Origin: Sphingomonas sp. NFR04
Lineage (GTDB): Bacteria; Pseudomonadota; Alphaproteobacteria; Sphingomonadales; Sphingomonadaceae
NCBI RefSeq assembly: GCF_900114095.1
Contig: NZ_FORV01000010.1
Span: 1-64,000 of the forward strand
Reading direction: 5' to 3'
Length of the DNA: 64,000 bases
In this document: positions 1 to 7,125 of the stretch, piece by piece
Position numbering within the stretch: position 1 is the stretch's first letter
Layout: each line of letters starts with the position of its first letter
The notes under the pieces: model-generated
The model's database searches: none
Seen by the model: only the letters and a program-made list of their open reading frames with translations
What the model was told of the DNA's origin: nothing
Made by a program: the position numbers and the translations under genes

Positions 1-153
1 GCCGCCGCCCACATGTCCCTTCATCTAAACCAACAATGTCAAAGAGCGACAAAAATCGACGCTGCGCCTTTCCCCTTTTTCCGGGGCGGCCGCTGCGCCT
101 GAATTTCGGTGACCGCCGCTGCCTCAGTGAAGAGCACCGCGTCGGTGAAGTGG
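1..153 (-). other. probable leader of an rRNA operon (16S beyond the left edge)
   Basis: Read on the minus strand, this stretch has no convincing gene but carries GCTCTTTGACA (positions 37-47), close to the boxA antitermination element TGCTCTTTAACA that precedes bacterial rRNA genes. It lies downstream of a promoter-like sequence at 154-182. The leader ends in a GGGCGGCGGC-rich stretch at the window edge. Ribosomal leaders need boxA so that polymerase resists Rho termination on untranslated RNA. No rRNA sequence itself is visible, so the call is an inference from boxA, promoter and orientation. Confidence 0.5.
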
Positions 154-182
154 CTTCTATGCGGGAGGTTCCCACCCGTCAA
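154..182 (-). promoter_or_regulatory. putative rRNA-type promoter
   Basis: On the minus strand a TTGACG -35 element (177-182) is followed after 17 bases by TAGAAG (154-159), or after 16 bases by ATAGAA (155-160). It points toward the boxA-containing leader at the left edge. Farther upstream (301-329) there are three closely spaced CGAATC(A/G)C repeats that could be activator sites. Only the -35 is strong; the -10 is moderate. Confidence 0.45.
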
Positions 183-353
183 CACCGTTTTGCATTTTTG
201 TGGCGCAGGAGCATCGTGCTGCCTGGAAATCCGCAGAAAACCGCCATTTCTTGGCGGCACAACCTCCGGCTCGCATGACCATTTGATGACCTTTGCGCGC
301 CGAATCACTGCGAATCACAGCCGAATCGCTCCTCAGAACGGGAGAATCGGGGC

Positions 354-1538
354 TCAGGAGAGCCGATCGATCGCCTCTTGCGGTTCGGTGAACCAGCGCG
401 GGCCCGACTCGCTCATGTAGAAATGGTCCTCGAGGCGAATGCCGAAGCGATCGGGCACGACGATCATCGGCTCGTTGGAGAAGCACATGCCGGTATCGAG
501 CGGCGTCCTGTCCCCGCGCACCAGATAGGCCGGCTCGTGGATCGACAGGCCGATGCCATGGCCGGTGCGATGCGGCAGGCCGGGCAGACGATAGTCGGGC
601 CCCAGCCCTGCTTTCTCCAATACGCCGCGCGTGGCGGCATCGACCTGCTCGCAGGGCACCCCCGGTTGGGCAGCGGCGAAAGCGGCGGCCTGGGCTTCCT
701 TCTCCAGCGCCCAGATCGCCTGCTCGTCGTCCGACACCCGGCCGAAGGCATAGGTGCGGGTGATGTCGGAGTGGTAGCCTTCGACGGTGCAGCCGGTGTC
801 GATCAGCACGAGCTGGCCTTCCTCCAGCGCCTGCTCGCCGGGCAGGCCATGCGGGAACGCCGTCGCATGGCCGAACTGGACGATGCAGAAGGTCGAGCCC
901 GCGGCGCCCAGCGCGCGGTGCGCCTGGTCGATGAAGCGCTTGACCGCACCGGTGGTGATGCCGGGCGCCAGGATGCGCGCGGCGGCGTGGTGGACCGCCA
1001 GCGTCATGTTCTTGGCCTGCTGCATCAGCGCGAGTTCGGCGGGCGACTTGCGCATCCGGCAGCCGTCGATCGCGGGCGCGCCGTCGACCAGCACCACATC
1101 CGGCGCGGCGCGGCGGAGGCGCTCGGCCATCTGGAAGGGGAGCGCGGGGTCGATGGCGAGCGTGGTGACGCCGCCCAGTGCGTCCGCCACCAGCGCGAAG
1201 GGATCCTCGTCCTCCTCCCACAGCCGCATGTCCGCGGCATAGGCCATGTCGGCAGTGAGCGAGCCGAGCTCGAAGCGCGGGCAGATCATGATCGGCTCGC
1301 CGTGGAGCGGTAGCAGCATCGCTACCAGCCGCTCGGTAGCGCTCCAGGGGACGCCGGCGAAATAGCGCAGCGACATGCCCGCATTCACCAGCAGCGCCTG
1401 TGCCCCCATCGCTTCCATACGCTCGCGCACGCGCGCGAGACGATCGCGGCGCTCGCCAAGCGTGATGGCCGGGGCGCGATCGGCCCAGGGCACGAGCGCG
1501 GCGAGTTCGATTTCCGCGGTGGATCCGCCGATGGTCAT
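354..1538 (-). CDS. M24-family Xaa-Pro dipeptidase/aminopeptidase
   Basis: Probable cytoplasmic metallopeptidase that releases the residue in front of proline or hydroxyproline. The protein has 394 residues, normal for prolidase-like M24 enzymes: an N-terminal creatinase-like domain (about 1-160) and a C-terminal pita-bread domain. All five dinuclear-metal ligands can be seen: D247 and D258 (LIDTG...HSDITRT), H327 (TGHGIG), E356 (NEPM) and E370 (RLEDH). No signal peptide is visible. The start is an ATG with AAGGA upstream. It follows the amino-acid dehydrogenase gene by 12 bases, so the two form an operon. In a hydroxyproline locus its likely job is to free (hydroxy)proline from imported peptides; creatinase-type activity cannot be excluded. 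Confidence 0.9.
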   Translation of the reverse strand: MTIGGSTAEIELAALVPWADRAPAITLGERRDRLARVRERMEAMGAQALLVNAGMSLRYFAGVPWSATERLVAMLLPLHGEPIMICPRFELGSLTADMAYAADMRLWEEDEDPFALVADALGGVTTLAIDPALPFQMAERLRRAAPDVVLVDGAPAIDGCRMRKSPAELALMQQAKNMTLAVHHAAARILAPGITTGAVKRFIDQAHRALGAAGSTFCIVQFGHATAFPHGLPGEQALEEGQLVLIDTGCTVEGYHSDITRTYAFGRVSDDEQAIWALEKEAQAAAFAAAQPGVPCEQVDAATRGVLEKAGLGPDYRLPGLPHRTGHGIGLSIHEPAYLVRGDRTPLDTGMCFSNEPMIVVPDRFGIRLEDHFYMSESGPRWFTEPQEAIDRLS

Positions 1539-1550
1539 GGGGAGACGTCC

Positions 1551-2777
1551 TTATGCGTGGAAGCGGTGAAGATCGAAGCGGGCGAGATCGGCTGCCCCGC
1601 CCTCGGCCAGCGCGGCGACGCGTTCGCCGGTGATCGCCGCGAGGGTGAGGCCGAGATGCTGGTGGCCGAAGGCGTAGAGCAGATTGCCGGCCTTGCGGCT
1701 GCGGCCGATCGCCGGGAGATAATCGGGCAGGGTCGGGCGCGCGCCGGTCCAGCGGCTGAAGGGCGGGCGCAGCGGCAGGCCGAGCGCGACGATATGCGCC
1801 TCGAGCCGTTCCCACTTCGCCGGATCGGGGGGCGTGTCGATGCCCGCAAACTCGACGAAGCTCGCCGCCTGCACGCAACCGGCATAGCGGGTGACGATCA
1901 TCGAGCGGTCCTCGAACACCAGAGGCGGCAGATCGGCGGGCCAGTCGTGATCGGTCGCGCGGAGATGATAGCCGCGCTCGGCGATGATCGGGACGCGGTG
2001 GCCGAGCGGTGCCAGCACGCGGCCCGAGGCGACGCCGGCGGCGACCAGCAGCTGGTCCGCATCGGGCACGGGGGCGCCATCGATCGCGAGCCGCGCCTCG
2101 CCGCCCGCGAGGCTTAGCGTCGCGTCACCCGAGAGGATGGTCCCGCCCGCTGCGACCAGAGCCGCCCGCAGTGCACGATCGAGCGCGCCGAGGTCGCTGA
2201 TCTGCGCGGTGTTGGTGAAGCGGATCGCGCCGGCCATCGCCCTGCCCGGCAGCTGGAGCAGTTCGGCGGGGGTGGCGTCGCGAAACGCCGCGGTGCCGAT
2301 GTCCGCCGACGCCCAGGCGCGCCGCCCCGCCTCGACCGACGCAGGGCTGCCCCAGGCAACGATATGCCCCTGGTCGCGCAGCAGCTCGGGGGTGTCGAGG
2401 CTGGCGCTCAGCCGCTGCCAGGCGGGCATTGCCTCGGCGAGCAGCCCGCCCAGCGCCGCCTGCCCGCGCGCGAACACGCTCGGCCGCGCCGCGCCGAGCA
2501 GCCGCAGCCCGAAGGGCAGCCAGTGTCGCCAGGCCGAGGGCGGCAAGGACACCGCGCCCCCTGCCCCGAAGCGCCGCCGCGGCAGGCTGCGCACCGTCGC
2601 CCAGGAGGCGAGCGGCGCAACCTGCTCGATAGCGATATGTCCGGCATTGCCCCAGGAGGCGGCGCGGCGATCGGGATCGGCATCGACCAGCCGCACCGAC
2701 CAGCCGGCGCGGGCCAGGGCGAGCGCGCTCGCCAACCCCACCACGCCGCCGCCGATCACCAGGATATTGCACTGCAT
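1551..2777 (-). CDS. FAD-dependent D-amino acid (D-hydroxyproline) dehydrogenase
   Basis: DadA/DAO-family flavoprotein of 408 residues. The Rossmann motif GGGVVG at residues 9-14 begins the FAD domain, followed by the typical SWGNAGHIA segment. The first ATG of the open frame lies 108 bases upstream, but this ATG is preferred because it has GGCGAAG in front of it and begins directly at the dinucleotide fold. Next to a 4-hydroxyproline epimerase and a DapA-like deaminase, the expected reaction is oxidation of cis-4-hydroxy-D-proline to pyrroline-4-hydroxy-2-carboxylate, with electrons passed to the respiratory chain. A general D-amino acid dehydrogenase is the alternative. It is divergent from the GntR gene; a candidate operator lies between them. 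Confidence 0.88.
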   Translation of the reverse strand: MQCNILVIGGGVVGLASALALARAGWSVRLVDADPDRRAASWGNAGHIAIEQVAPLASWATVRSLPRRRFGAGGAVSLPPSAWRHWLPFGLRLLGAARPSVFARGQAALGGLLAEAMPAWQRLSASLDTPELLRDQGHIVAWGSPASVEAGRRAWASADIGTAAFRDATPAELLQLPGRAMAGAIRFTNTAQISDLGALDRALRAALVAAGGTILSGDATLSLAGGEARLAIDGAPVPDADQLLVAAGVASGRVLAPLGHRVPIIAERGYHLRATDHDWPADLPPLVFEDRSMIVTRYAGCVQAASFVEFAGIDTPPDPAKWERLEAHIVALGLPLRPPFSRWTGARPTLPDYLPAIGRSRKAGNLLYAFGHQHLGLTLAAITGERVAALAEGGAADLARFDLHRFHA

Positions 2778-2806
2778 CAACTTCGCCTTGCCGATTTCGA
2801 GGTACA

Positions 2807-2818
2807 GGTATACCGTAT
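2807..2818. promoter_or_regulatory. candidate GntR operator A
   Basis: GGTATACC (2807-2814) is a perfect 8-base palindrome within the divergent dehydrogenase/GntR gap. It overlaps ATACCGTAT (2810-2818). The reverse complement, ATACGGTAT, recurs exactly at 6953-6961 and with one change at 7049-7057. FCD-type GntR proteins usually bind GT-N-TA-N-AC-like palindromes, which fits. Confidence 0.5.
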
Positions 2819-2905
2819 TTGTGCGTTTCGCCTGCCACATTCCGCGCCCTCGGGACGGGGAAATCCCGGTGCCGGCAGCAGGCATTCCAGGGGAAGACCA
2901 AGCAC

Positions 2906-3550
2906 ATGAGTATCGTCGTCCGCACGCTGTCGGAACAGATCTTCACGATTGTCCGCGAGCAGATCGTCTCCGGCAAGCTGCCGGTGGAGCAGGCGATCCG
3001 CCAGGACGCGCTGGCCAACCAGCTGGGCGTGAGCAAGATCCCGCTGCGCGAGGCGCTGGCCCGGCTGGAGCAGGAAGGGCTGCTCGTCGGCCAGGCGAAC
3101 CGCGGCTATTTCGTCCGCGCGATGTCGTCGGGCGAGGCGGAGGAAATCTTCGCGCTGCGCCTCGCCATCGAGCCCGATGCCGTCGCCGCCGGGGCGCTTT
3201 CCGCAACCGACCTCGACCGCGCCGCCGCGCGCGAGGCGCTGGCCGCGCTGGATCTCGCCGCGAACGAGCATCTCGATGAAGTCGCCGCGCGCAACCGCGA
3301 GTTCCACATCGCGATGGTCCGCCCCGGCGGACGGCTGCTCACCACGCAACTGGTCGAACGGCTGCAGATCCTCGCCGAGCGCTATGTTCACAAGCATCTT
3401 GAGCCCGCCGGGCGCGAGGATCGCGCGCATCTGGAACATGCCGAGCTGATGACGGCGTGGGAGCGCGGCGACGCCGATCGCACCCGCGCGCTCGCCCGCG
3501 CGCACATCGAAGGCACCCTCACCGATCTCCGGCGCCAGCTGAACGGCTGA
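2906..3550 (+). CDS. GntR-family (FCD) transcriptional regulator
   Basis: A 214-residue one-component regulator with an N-terminal winged helix (about 1-70, including QLGVSKIPLREALARLEQEG) and a C-terminal all-helical FCD ligand domain. FCD metal-binding histidines are visible in REFHIAMV, HLEHAEL and RAHIEG. The open frame extends upstream, but this ATG has GGGGAAG at the right distance. It sits inside the hydroxyproline cluster, divergent from the dehydrogenase and convergent with the permease (4 bases apart). It most likely senses hydroxyproline or a pathway intermediate and binds the three related sites at 2.81, 6.95 and 7.05 kb. Confidence 0.92.
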   Translation: MSIVVRTLSEQIFTIVREQIVSGKLPVEQAIRQDALANQLGVSKIPLREALARLEQEGLLVGQANRGYFVRAMSSGEAEEIFALRLAIEPDAVAAGALSATDLDRAAAREALAALDLAANEHLDEVAARNREFHIAMVRPGGRLLTTQLVERLQILAERYVHKHLEPAGREDRAHLEHAELMTAWERGDADRTRALARAHIEGTLTDLRRQLNG

Positions 3551-3554
3551 GCCC

Positions 3555-4961
3555 TCAGCCGCGCGCCAGCACGCTGCGCGCGCGGCCGTAGAGGAAATAG
3601 ACGGCGAGCCCCGCGACGTTCCAGATCAGGAAGCGCACCAGCGTCTTCTCGGGCAGCGAGAAGAGCAGATAGAGGCAGCCGAGCACCGCCAGCGTGCCGA
3701 CCAGATAGGGCTGCGGGCAGCGGAAGATGCGCGGCGCATCGGGCGCGCGGCGGCGGAGCAGCATCATGCAGACCCCGACCGCGATGAACGCGATCAGCGT
3801 GCCGGCATTGGCCAGCTCGGCGATCTCGTCGAGCCGCAGGAAGCCCGCGACGGCGGCGACGAACAGCCCGGTGATGCCGGTCACTAGCACCGGCGCACCG
3901 GTGCGCGGCGAAACCTTGGCCAGGCCGCGCGGCAGCAACCCGTCGCGCGCCATCACGAAGAAGATGCGGCTCTGGCCGTACATCATCACCAGGATCACCG
4001 ACGGGAGCGCGATCAGCGCGGCGGCGGCGATCGCCCAGGCGGCGAAGGGGTGGTCGAGGGTGCGCAGCACCAGCGCCAGCGGCTCGGGCGAGTTGCCAAG
4101 CGTGGTGTAAGACATCGCTCCCACCGCCGCGACCGCGACCAGGATGTAGATGGTGGTGCACAGCGCCATGGATCCGACGATGCCGATGGTCAGGTCGCGG
4201 CCGGGATTCTTGGCTTCCTCGGCCGAGGTGGCGACGGCGTCGAAGCCGTAAAAGGCGAAGAACACGATCGCGGCGGCGGCCATCACGCCGCGGGTGCTGG
4301 TGCCATCGGCATGGGAGGCGAAGCCATAGGGCATGAAAGGGTGGAAGTTCGCCGCGTCGAAGCCGGGCAACGCGAGGGCCACGAACACGGCGAGCGCCAC
4401 CAGCTTGATGACGACCAGCACGATGTTGAGCGTCGCGCTCTCGCGGGTGCCGAGCATCAGCATGCCGGCGATCGCGAAGGAGACGAGCACCGCCGGCAGG
4501 TTGACGATGCCCCCGGCATGCGGTCCCTGGAGCAGCATCGCGGGCAGATGAATGCCCGCCGATTGCAGCCAGCCGACCAGATAGCCCGACCAGCCCACCG
4601 CCACCGCCGAGCAGGCGAGCGAATATTCGAGGATTAGGCTCCAGCCGACCACCCAGGCGATCGTCTCGCCGAGCACCGAATAGCTATAGGTATAGGCGCT
4701 GCCTGCCGCCGGGATCATCGTCGCGAGTTCGGCATAGGCGAGCGCGGCGCAGGCGCACACCGCGCCGGCGATGACGAAGGCGAGGATCACCGCCGGCCCT
4801 GCCCGCTCGGCACCGACGCCCGTCAGCGTATAGATGCCGGTGCCGACGATCGCGCCGACGCCCAGCGCGATCAGGTGCGGCCAGGACAGCGTGGGGCGCA
4901 GCCGATGCGCGCTATGGCCCGTGCTGCGTTCGATCGGCTTGATCGGTCCCCAAAATCCCAT
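3555..4961 (-). CDS. APC-superfamily amino acid permease
   Basis: Inner-membrane transporter of 468 residues with about 12 hydrophobic segments. The N-terminal HLIALGVGAIVGTGIYTLTG is the hallmark of the cationic amino acid transporter-like APC branch (TM1 with the unwound GxGxIxGxGIY region). The start ATG lies 25 bases downstream of the epimerase stop, so it is the third gene of the deaminase-epimerase-permease operon. From the context it probably imports hydroxyproline or proline. Substrate cannot be read from sequence. Confidence 0.92.
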   Translation of the reverse strand: MGFWGPIKPIERSTGHSAHRLRPTLSWPHLIALGVGAIVGTGIYTLTGVGAERAGPAVILAFVIAGAVCACAALAYAELATMIPAAGSAYTYSYSVLGETIAWVVGWSLILEYSLACSAVAVGWSGYLVGWLQSAGIHLPAMLLQGPHAGGIVNLPAVLVSFAIAGMLMLGTRESATLNIVLVVIKLVALAVFVALALPGFDAANFHPFMPYGFASHADGTSTRGVMAAAAIVFFAFYGFDAVATSAEEAKNPGRDLTIGIVGSMALCTTIYILVAVAAVGAMSYTTLGNSPEPLALVLRTLDHPFAAWAIAAAALIALPSVILVMMYGQSRIFFVMARDGLLPRGLAKVSPRTGAPVLVTGITGLFVAAVAGFLRLDEIAELANAGTLIAFIAVGVCMMLLRRRAPDAPRIFRCPQPYLVGTLAVLGCLYLLFSLPEKTLVRFLIWNVAGLAVYFLYGRARSVLARG

Positions 4962-4986
4962 GCAACCCCCGCCTTTGTCGTTGTCG

Positions 4987-5985
4987 TCAGACGACCGAGA
5001 AGCCGGCCCAGAACGGGTCCGCGCGGTCGATCCAGATGGTGTTGAAACCGGTGGCGATCGCCGAGCCTTCGATCGAGGGGATGATGCCGGGGCGATTGCC
5101 CACCATCACCGCTTCCTCGACCCGGCCGATGAACCGGCTGCCGATATAGCTTTCATGGACGAAGCGATCGCCGACGCTCAGGCGCCCCTGCTGCTCCAGA
5201 TGCGCCAGCCGCGCCGAGGTGCCGGTGCCGCACGGGCTGCGATCGATCGCGCGCTCGCCGTAGAACACGGCGTTGCGACCATCGGCCCCCTCGCTCCTGG
5301 GCCTGTCTGCCCAGAGGACGTGGCTGACGCCGCGGATACGGTCGTCGAGCGGGTGGACCGGCTCCACCTTGTCGCGCACCAGCGCGCGGATCGTCCGACT
5401 GAGCTCGACGATGCGCGAGGCGCCGAGATCGTCGAGCCCGGTATAGGGCCCCTGCGGCTCGATGATCGCATAGTAATTGCCGCCATAGGAGACGTCGATG
5501 CGCAGCGGGCCGAAGCCCGGCACCTCGATCTCTATGCCGGTCGCCGCGACATAGGCGGGCACGTTGCGGATCCGCACCCAGCGCACCCGGTCGTCCGTCA
5601 TTTCATAGGCGATATCGATCACCCCCGCCGGCACTTCGATGCGCAGCTGGCCGGGCGTGCGCGGGGTGATCAGCCCGTGTTCGAGCCCGAAGGTCACCAT
5701 CCCGATCGTGCCGTGCCCGCACATCGGCAGGCAGCCCGAGGTCTCGATGAACAGGATGCCGCAATCGGTATCGTCGCGGGTGGGCGGATAGAGGAACCCG
5801 CCCGACATCATGTCGTGCCCGCGCGGCTCGAAGCAGAGGCCGGTGCGGATCCAGTCGAAGCGTTCCTGGAAGTCCGCGCGCCGCGCCAGCATGTCGCCGC
5901 CGCGGAGCAGCGGTGCGCCGCCCGCGACCAGCCGCACCGGGTTCCCCGCGGTATGGCCGTCGATGCAGAAGAAGGTGTGGCGCAT
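4987..5985 (-). CDS. 4-hydroxyproline 2-epimerase (proline racemase family)
   Basis: A 332-residue member of the proline racemase family. Both catalytic cysteines are present: C89 in MCGHGT and C252 in SPCGTGTSA. The two-cysteine pair marks racemases and epimerases, while the related dehydratases carry Thr in place of one Cys. The expected reaction converts trans-4-hydroxy-L-proline to cis-4-hydroxy-D-proline, the first step of bacterial hydroxyproline breakdown. It starts 7 bases after the DapA-like gene ends, and the permease follows 25 bases later. Proline racemase activity is the main alternative, but the neighbours favour hydroxyproline. Confidence 0.92.
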   Translation of the reverse strand: MRHTFFCIDGHTAGNPVRLVAGGAPLLRGGDMLARRADFQERFDWIRTGLCFEPRGHDMMSGGFLYPPTRDDTDCGILFIETSGCLPMCGHGTIGMVTFGLEHGLITPRTPGQLRIEVPAGVIDIAYEMTDDRVRWVRIRNVPAYVAATGIEIEVPGFGPLRIDVSYGGNYYAIIEPQGPYTGLDDLGASRIVELSRTIRALVRDKVEPVHPLDDRIRGVSHVLWADRPRSEGADGRNAVFYGERAIDRSPCGTGTSARLAHLEQQGRLSVGDRFVHESYIGSRFIGRVEEAVMVGNRPGIIPSIEGSAIATGFNTIWIDRADPFWAGFSVV

Positions 5986-5992
5986 GGTTTCC

Positions 5993-6916
5993 TCAGGCTG
6001 CCTTGGCGGCGCGCTGGCTCGGGCGGGTCGCCGCGGCTTCCTCCACCCAGCGGATTACCTGTTCGCGGCGGGCACCCGAAAGCGGCAGGCGCGGCAGGCG
6101 GACGCGCTCGCTGCCCCGGCCCATGATCTGCTCGGCGAGCTTGATCGACTGGACTAGGTCATGCTCGGCATCGAGGTGGAGCAGCGGCATGAACCAGCGA
6201 TAGATGGCGCGGGCCTCGTCATAGCGGCCCTCGTTGAACGCCGCGATGAGGCGCACCGACTCTTCGGGGAAGGCGCTGGTCAGGCCCGAGACCCAGCCCG
6301 AGGCGCCGAGGAACATGCCTTCCAGCGCGACATCGTCAAGGCCCGCCATCAGCGTGTAGCGATCGCCATAGCGGTTGAAGAGATCGGTGAAGCGGCGCGG
6401 ATCGGGCGCGCTTTCCTTGACCGCCACGATATTCTTCACATCGGTGAGGCGATCCAGCGTCGCAGTGTCGATCGACACGCGATAGGCCGGCGGATTGTTG
6501 TAGAGCATGATCGGCAGCGCGGTCGCCTCGGCCACCGCGCGGAAATGGGCTTCGAGCTCCTCAGGCGTAGGCACATAGACCATCGCCGGCAGCAGCATCA
6601 GCGCGTCGACGCCGATCTTCTCGGCATCGCGGGCATATTGGATCGCGCGCGCGGTGGTGAATTCGGAAACGCCGGCGACCAGCGGCACGCGGCCTCCGAC
6701 TGCCTCGACGCCAGCCTGAAGCACGACGCGCTTCTCGTCCGCCTCGAGCGAATTGTTCTCGCCGCAGGTGCCGAGCAGGATAAGGCCGTCGACGCCGTCA
6801 TCGACCAGCGCGGTCTGGGTGCGCTGGGTGGCATCGAGATCGATCGAGAGATCCTCGGCGAACTGGGTGGTCGCCGCGGGATAGACGCCGGTCCAGAGCG
6901 TCTTGGCTGCAGTCAT
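5993..6916 (-). CDS. DapA-family aldolase/deaminase, probable pyrroline-4-hydroxy-2-carboxylate deaminase
   Basis: A 307-residue class I lyase with the DHDPS/NAL fold. Schiff-base lysine K167 (VAVKESA), Tyr139 (LYNNP) and the substrate loop GTCGEN (49-54) are visible; the loop differs from the GTTGE of true DapA. Between the epimerase and a D-amino acid dehydrogenase, the likely reaction is deamination of pyrroline-4-hydroxy-2-carboxylate to alpha-ketoglutarate semialdehyde. The semialdehyde dehydrogenase that would complete the route is not in the window. The ATG at 6916 is preferred over one 60 bases upstream because it matches family N-termini. First gene of the three-gene operon. Confidence 0.88.
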   Translation of the reverse strand: MTAAKTLWTGVYPAATTQFAEDLSIDLDATQRTQTALVDDGVDGLILLGTCGENNSLEADEKRVVLQAGVEAVGGRVPLVAGVSEFTTARAIQYARDAEKIGVDALMLLPAMVYVPTPEELEAHFRAVAEATALPIMLYNNPPAYRVSIDTATLDRLTDVKNIVAVKESAPDPRRFTDLFNRYGDRYTLMAGLDDVALEGMFLGASGWVSGLTSAFPEESVRLIAAFNEGRYDEARAIYRWFMPLLHLDAEHDLVQSIKLAEQIMGRGSERVRLPRLPLSGARREQVIRWVEEAAATRPSQRAAKAA

Positions 6917-6949
6917 AAGAACACGATCCTCCACTGGGTTGATCGATTT

Positions 6950-6961
6950 CGTATACGGTAT
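6950..6961. promoter_or_regulatory. candidate GntR operator B
   Basis: CGTATACG (6950-6957) is a perfect palindrome overlapping ATACGGTAT (6953-6961), an exact copy in inverse orientation of the element at 2810-2818. It lies 34 bases upstream of the DapA-like gene, where it would cover the promoter of the deaminase-epimerase-permease operon. Confidence 0.5.
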
Positions 6962-7048
6962 GCGAGAGTGACGCAAGGGCTGTCTGGATCAACGCATATT
7001 TTCGGCATTCCCGAAAGGGGTAACGCCGCGCCCACCTCCAGCATTTAG

Positions 7049-7060
7049 ATATCGTATAAT
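7049..7060. promoter_or_regulatory. candidate GntR operator C overlapping a TATAAT box
   Basis: ATATCGTAT (7049-7057) differs by one base from operator A in the same orientation and overlaps a consensus TATAAT (7055-7060) that points toward the TonB receptor gene 66 bases downstream. No clear -35 is visible at 17 bases upstream. The overlap suggests repression of the receptor by the same GntR protein. Confidence 0.42.
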
Positions 7061-7125
7061 GTATTTGACGGAATGATGCTTCTTATGTTGCATATGCGCG
7101 ACTCAGAAAAAGGGGTGTGCGGCAC

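Noticed and set aside
351..364. GGCTC-AGGA-GAGCC hairpin over the M24 stop codon as terminator
   Set aside because: Only 5-bp arms and no T run on the minus strand; too weak to annotate.
36..420. Small frames on both strands at the left end
   Set aside because: No ribosome sites or family features; the region is better explained as rRNA leader, promoter and the 3' end of the M24 gene.
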